Origin: CBFCZU01 sp965602635
GTDB lineage: Bacteria; Planctomycetota; Phycisphaerae; SM23-33
DNA length: 8,976 nucleotides
Direction of reading: 5' to 3'
NCBI GenBank assembly: GCA_965602635.1
Contig: CBFCZU010000175.1
Coordinates: 1 to 8,976 of the forward strand
Position numbers and translations under genes: made by a program
Shown: piece after piece, positions 6,140 through 8,976 of the stretch
How positions within the stretch are numbered: position 1 is the first letter of the stretch
How the letters are laid out: each line of letters opens with the position of its first letter
The notes under the pieces: generated by a model
Databases searched by the model: none
Seen by the model: only the letters and a program-made list of their open reading frames with translations
Told to the model about the DNA's origin: nothing

Positions 6140-8743
6140 TCACGTCAGCCGGCAGCTCAGCCTCTCGCCCGCGGCGAGCGTCACCCGACGCGCCAGCCGG
6201 ACGAGCGCGCCGTCCCGCCCCGCCTCGACGCTCGCCGGCAGCGGCTTGCCGTTGAGCCGGCAGGCAACCTTCCCCGCCGGCCCATCCAACGCCAGGGCCG
6301 AGAGCTTCACCCGCCCGTCCAGGCAGGTGAGGCCCACCGAGAGCGACTTGCCCCGCCGCCGCTGGGCGAACGACCCGTAGCCATCAGCCGCGGTGAACAG
6401 GCACTTGAAGTCGTCCCGGCAGATGACCGGCCTGACGGTCAGCGTGCCGCTCCGCCCGTCGTAGCGCTGCCCCGACAGCGCCAGCAGCAGCGACCAGCTC
6501 GACATCGCCCGGGCGTAGTGGTCGCCGCACTCGAACTCGTTCCACGGGTTGCGGGCGACGCCGTCGTGCCTGGCCCGCGCGCCCGAGACGATCGCCAGGC
6601 CCTCATCCACGAGGCCCTCGTAGATCAGCCCGGCCGCCACCTGGTACTCGATGCCCGTCCAGACCTCGTCGCTGTATGGGAAGGGGAACTTCTCGCGCCG
6701 CCCGTCCGGCCAGGTGCAGGCGAGCAGCCCGGCCTCGTCGCCCAGGGCGTACACCCGCTGGCACGACTCGTGGCGCGACAGGTCCGGCTTGAAGTTGTGC
6801 TCGAAGACGGCCGAGAGCGCACGCTTGACGTGCCCGGCGGGCAGGACGTAGCCAAGCCCCGCCACGTGCGCCGCCCACTGGCCCAGAAGCTGGTCGCTGA
6901 GGCACCCCCAGCCGTGCTGATACTTCGGGCGGGGCTTCGTGTTGACGCGCTGGACGTAGAACCGCCCGTTGAAGAGCATCCTGTCGAGCTTCCGCCGCCC
7001 GGATTCGAACACGCGGCGGAATTCCTCGGCCGCCGGTTCATCGCCGACGGCCTGGGCCATCTCCGCCCCCGCCGCCAGCGCCGCCAGGTACAGCGACCCG
7101 CACATGCTGTTGGGCCCGTGGAACTCGATGTCGTAGGTGTTGTGCTGGACGCCCTCCATTACGCCGTCGGCGTCGGCGTCCCAGCCGGCGAATCCCTTCC
7201 AGGCGAAGCGGATGGACTTCTTCACCGCCGGCCAGAGCGACTTCAGCAGCCGCCGGTCGCCGCTGATCCGCCACTCGCGGTAGGCTTTGACCACGGTGCC
7301 GAACTGCCCGTCGGCGGCGGGGAGCTTCTTGCGCCACGGCCGCAGGCCGGCGCGCAGCGGCAGCATGGTGCGGAAGCTCATCGCCCCGCCGCTGTGGAGG
7401 TTGTCCTGGTAGTCGGTCAGCCGCATCGTCCGCTCCAGCGACGGGTAGAGGTGGGCCAGCGACTGCTCGTAGTTCCATACGTGGGTGCAGTTCATGGGGC
7501 AGCAGCCGCTCTTGGGCCCGCAGCCTTCGAAGGCGAAGATCCGCCCAGCCGGCTTGTCGGGCGGCGAGTCCAGCCACATGGTGGTGTTGGTGCGGATGGT
7601 GGACATCTGTGAGCTGACGGCGTCGAGCACGTCGCCCGGCAGCGTGCTGTCGAACAGCGCCCGCTCGAACCTCAGCGTCCGCTCGCGCAGGGCGGGGAGG
7701 TTGTCCGCGACGTAGCGGGCCGCCTTCCAGGCGTCGGGGAACCTGCGGGCGTAGTGGTTCCGCACCGGCCGGCCCTTGCGCCCGCGCGGCAGCATCCACT
7801 CCGCCAGGCGGATCGGGAAGCTCCAGGCGATGATGAAGACGATCTCGGTCGTCGCCCGCGGGCGGAGGCTGTAATTGGCGGCGAGCATGCCGATCCGCGT
7901 CCGCCGCTGGTCGCTGGGCCTGGTCCGGGCGGTTGGCCCCGCCGCCCCCCCGGTGGCCGAGTAGGCGTCCCAGACCTTCTGCCCCTTGTCATACCAGCCG
8001 GGCTCGTCGAAGTCGGTGGCGTAGCTGACTCGCCCAGCCGTGGTGGCAAGCGCCTCCGAGCCGTGACCGACCTGCCCCGCCTTGTGCCTGCGGCCGGTCA
8101 TGTGGATGCCGCGCAGGGCCCCGGCCCGGCGGAAGGCGTTGACGTTCCCGCCCAGTCCGCCGGCGCCGCTCAGGCCGACCGTGTTGGCCATGCTCAGGGC
8201 GACCGAGCCCGAGACAGCCTTGGCCGTGCGGTTGCTCACCCGGTAGATAAGCACGGCCGCCGGTATGGCCGAATCCGCCGCCTCGAAGGGGATCATCGGG
8301 TTGAACGCCTCGAGGGCGACCCGCACCGGCAGGTCGTCGTCCTCGAAGAATACGCGGGCGACCGGGTAGGTGCCGACGAACAGCGCCTCCGCCAGTCGGG
8401 GCAGGCCCGGCAGGTTGGCCGGGCGGAGCCCGTGGCTGTCGTGGTGCGGCGGCAGGAGCTTCCGCTCGAGGACGCGGGCGACCTTGCGGCGGCCCTGGCG
8501 GGCGAATATGAACGGCATGGTGTACGGCGGGCGGTAGCCGAGGTTGGGGTTGTTGAATATCTCCCAGTCGCGGAGCTGACCCCTGCCGCCCAGGCCGATG
8601 GTGCCCGTGCCGATGCCGCCCAGCGGGAAGGAGATCATCTTAAGCGACTCGCCGCTGTACGCCGGCAGGGCCGGATCGTGCAGCTCGTCGCGGCTGAACG
8701 GAAGCTTCGTTCGCTTGGCGGTCGGGCGGGCCTTGCTGCTCAT
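6140..8743 (-). CDS. GH116-family beta-glycosidase (DUF608 / GBA2-like)
   Basis: An 867-residue glycoside hydrolase related to GBA2 glucosylceramidase and bacterial GH116 beta-glucosidases and beta-xylosidases. The N-terminal beta domain (about 35-300) starts with FPLGGIGTGTIGLGGRGQLRDWE. The (alpha/alpha)6 catalytic domain spans about 380-770. It includes FAFEGCGPKSG (Glu406, probable nucleophile), CTHVWNYEQSLAHL, WDADADGVMEGVQHNTYD (Asp538, probable acid/base), GPNSMCGSLYLAAL, WTGIEYQVAAGLIYEGL and NPWNEFECGDHYARAM (Glu738). A C-terminal beta region closes the protein. No signal peptide or membrane segment is visible, so it should act in the cytoplasm. The start chosen is ATG 8743, with GGAAAGGT at 8758-8751 seven bases upstream; the frame extends to an upstream GTG at 8824 whose extra 27 residues are basic and unlike the family. 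It probably heads an operon with the pabC-like gene. The sugar specificity is unknown. Confidence 0.9.
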   Translation of the reverse strand: MSSKARPTAKRTKLPFSRDELHDPALPAYSGESLKMISFPLGGIGTGTIGLGGRGQLRDWEIFNNPNLGYRPPYTMPFIFARQGRRKVARVLERKLLPPHHDSHGLRPANLPGLPRLAEALFVGTYPVARVFFEDDDLPVRVALEAFNPMIPFEAADSAIPAAVLIYRVSNRTAKAVSGSVALSMANTVGLSGAGGLGGNVNAFRRAGALRGIHMTGRRHKAGQVGHGSEALATTAGRVSYATDFDEPGWYDKGQKVWDAYSATGGAAGPTARTRPSDQRRTRIGMLAANYSLRPRATTEIVFIIAWSFPIRLAEWMLPRGRKGRPVRNHYARRFPDAWKAARYVADNLPALRERTLRFERALFDSTLPGDVLDAVSSQMSTIRTNTTMWLDSPPDKPAGRIFAFEGCGPKSGCCPMNCTHVWNYEQSLAHLYPSLERTMRLTDYQDNLHSGGAMSFRTMLPLRAGLRPWRKKLPAADGQFGTVVKAYREWRISGDRRLLKSLWPAVKKSIRFAWKGFAGWDADADGVMEGVQHNTYDIEFHGPNSMCGSLYLAALAAGAEMAQAVGDEPAAEEFRRVFESGRRKLDRMLFNGRFYVQRVNTKPRPKYQHGWGCLSDQLLGQWAAHVAGLGYVLPAGHVKRALSAVFEHNFKPDLSRHESCQRVYALGDEAGLLACTWPDGRREKFPFPYSDEVWTGIEYQVAAGLIYEGLVDEGLAIVSGARARHDGVARNPWNEFECGDHYARAMSSWSLLLALSGQRYDGRSGTLTVRPVICRDDFKCLFTAADGYGSFAQRRRGKSLSVGLTCLDGRVKLSALALDGPAGKVACRLNGKPLPASVEAGRDGALVRLARRVTLAAGERLSCRLT

Positions 8744-8774
8744 CGTCGTGACCTTTCCATGTCGGCGGCGCCGG

Positions 8775-8795
8775 GCGGGCCGGCCCGCGCGGGCC
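8775..8795. repeat. alternating 7-bp inverted repeats at the glycosidase promoter
   Basis: Three abutting 7-base units alternate in orientation: GCGGGCC (8775-8781), its reverse complement GGCCCGC (8782-8788), and GCGGGCC again (8789-8795). The result is two overlapping perfect 14-bp palindromes, 8775-8788 and 8782-8795. They sit next to the candidate -10 box and across the predicted start of the - strand transcript. They could be an operator, or two mutually exclusive leader hairpins. The high local GC content makes chance partly responsible. Confidence 0.5.
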
Positions 8796-8824
8796 AATAT
8801 ATGCGACTTCGCCCCCGCCAACAA
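8796..8824 (-). promoter_or_regulatory. candidate promoter for the glycosidase-pabC operon
   Basis: On the - strand, TTGTTG (8824-8819) and TATATT (8801-8796) are separated by 17 bases. The -10 box matches consensus at five of six positions and the -35 at three of six. The only AT-rich patch between the tRNA region and the gene is this -10 segment. Transcription would start near 8789, giving a leader of about 45 bases before ATG 8743. The call rests on sequence match and position. Confidence 0.4.
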
Positions 8825-8840
8825 CGCACATCCTCGCCCA

Positions 8841-8857
8841 AGGTGTTGTCAGCACCT
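8841..8857. promoter_or_regulatory. near-palindromic operator-like site in the divergent region
   Basis: AGGTGTTGTCAGCACCT is a 17-bp near-perfect palindrome: AGGTG and CACCT arms around a seven-base centre that is itself partly symmetric. It covers the candidate -35 box of the tRNA-Ser promoter (8846-8851). Its centre is about 60 bases upstream of the predicted start of the divergent glycosidase transcript. That position would suit an activator of the glycosidase or a repressor of the tRNA. No regulator gene is in the window. Confidence 0.35.
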
Positions 8858-8873
8858 GGCCGATTCGTATAGT
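8846..8873 (+). promoter_or_regulatory. candidate sigma-70 promoter of tRNA-Ser
   Basis: TTGTCA (8846-8851) and TATAGT (8868-8873) are 16 bases apart, each matching consensus at five of six positions. Transcription would start near 8880, about eight bases before the mature 5' end of the tRNA. This is the best promoter match in the window and lies exactly where the tRNA gene needs one. Confidence 0.6.
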
Positions 8874-8887
8874 AGTCGCTTGCAGCC

Positions 8888-8973
8888 GGAGAGGTGCCGG
8901 AGTGGCCGATCGGGCGGCATTGGAAATGCCGTGTGCCCATTGGGTACCGCGGGTTCGAATCCCGCCCTCTCCG
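8888..8973 (+). tRNA. tRNA-Ser (anticodon GGA)
   Basis: A complete class II tRNA of 86 bases. The acceptor arms GGAGAGG (8888-8894) and CCTCTCC (8966-8972) pair fully, with G8973 as the discriminator base, a serine identity feature. The D stem is CCG (8897-8899) with CGG (8911-8913). The anticodon stem CGGCA/TGCCG (8915-8919, 8927-8931) holds the loop TTGGAAA with anticodon GGA at 8922-8924, which reads UCC and UCU. The long variable arm (8932-8948) can form TGCCC/GGGTA with one G-U pair. The T arm is GCGGG-TTCGAAT-CCCGC (8949-8965). The gene is followed by TTA, so CCA must be added by the nucleotidyltransferase. Confidence 0.97.
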
Positions 8974-8976
8974 TTA

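Noticed and set aside
6518..7612. 364-codon + strand frame inside the glycosidase gene
   Set aside because: It is antisense to well-conserved GH116 motifs, with low-complexity composition and no family signature.
8744..8824. Extending the glycosidase start to GTG 8824
   Set aside because: The extra 27 residues are basic and low complexity, and the frame would start at the predicted -35 box. ATG 8743 has a well-spaced ribosome-binding site.

Overview
This is a GC-rich, densely packed bacterial window with no mobile elements, CRISPR arrays or broken genes. Reading frames have very high G/C at third codon positions, so most long overlapping frames on the opposite strand are by-products of composition. 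The organism cannot be fixed from the sequence. The combination of a cytoplasmic-looking GH116 (DUF608-type) glycosidase, UPF0210, zwf-pgl and split pab genes at high GC fits a Planctomycetota-like bacterium, but that is only an inference.

Positions 1-5231 hold five genes on the + strand, separated by 28-60 bases and probably co-transcribed at least in part. They are the 3' end of a UPF0210/PFL-family gene, zwf (glucose-6-phosphate dehydrogenase), pgl (6-phosphogluconolactonase), a chorismate-using synthase best called pabB because it carries the PIKGT lysine, and a xylose-isomerase-like TIM-barrel protein of unknown substrate. zwf and pgl encode the two consecutive steps of the oxidative pentose phosphate branch. 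A candidate promoter lies between them.

Positions 5244-8743 hold two genes on the - strand, converging on the first block with a 12-base gap. They are a GH116-type beta-glycosidase followed by a class IV PLP enzyme, probably aminodeoxychorismate lyase (pabC). Together pabB and pabC would make p-aminobenzoate for folate. The amidotransferase subunit (pabA/trpG) is not in the window. The glycosidase could release glucose or another sugar from beta-glycosides that would enter metabolism near zwf/pgl, but no enzyme here proves that link.

Positions 8744-8887 are a 144-base divergent control region. It has a good candidate promoter for the tRNA gene on the + strand, a candidate promoter for the glycosidase operon on the - strand, a 17-bp near-palindrome overlapping the tRNA -35 box, and a compact 21-bp run of alternating 7-bp inverted repeats at the glycosidase transcription start. 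The window ends with a complete tRNA-Ser(GGA) that does not encode its CCA tail.

No clearly new multi-gene system was found. The points most worth a second look are the altered dinucleotide-binding loop of the G6PDH, the two operator-like palindromes in the divergent region, and the uncharacterised TIM-barrel gene between pabB and pabC.
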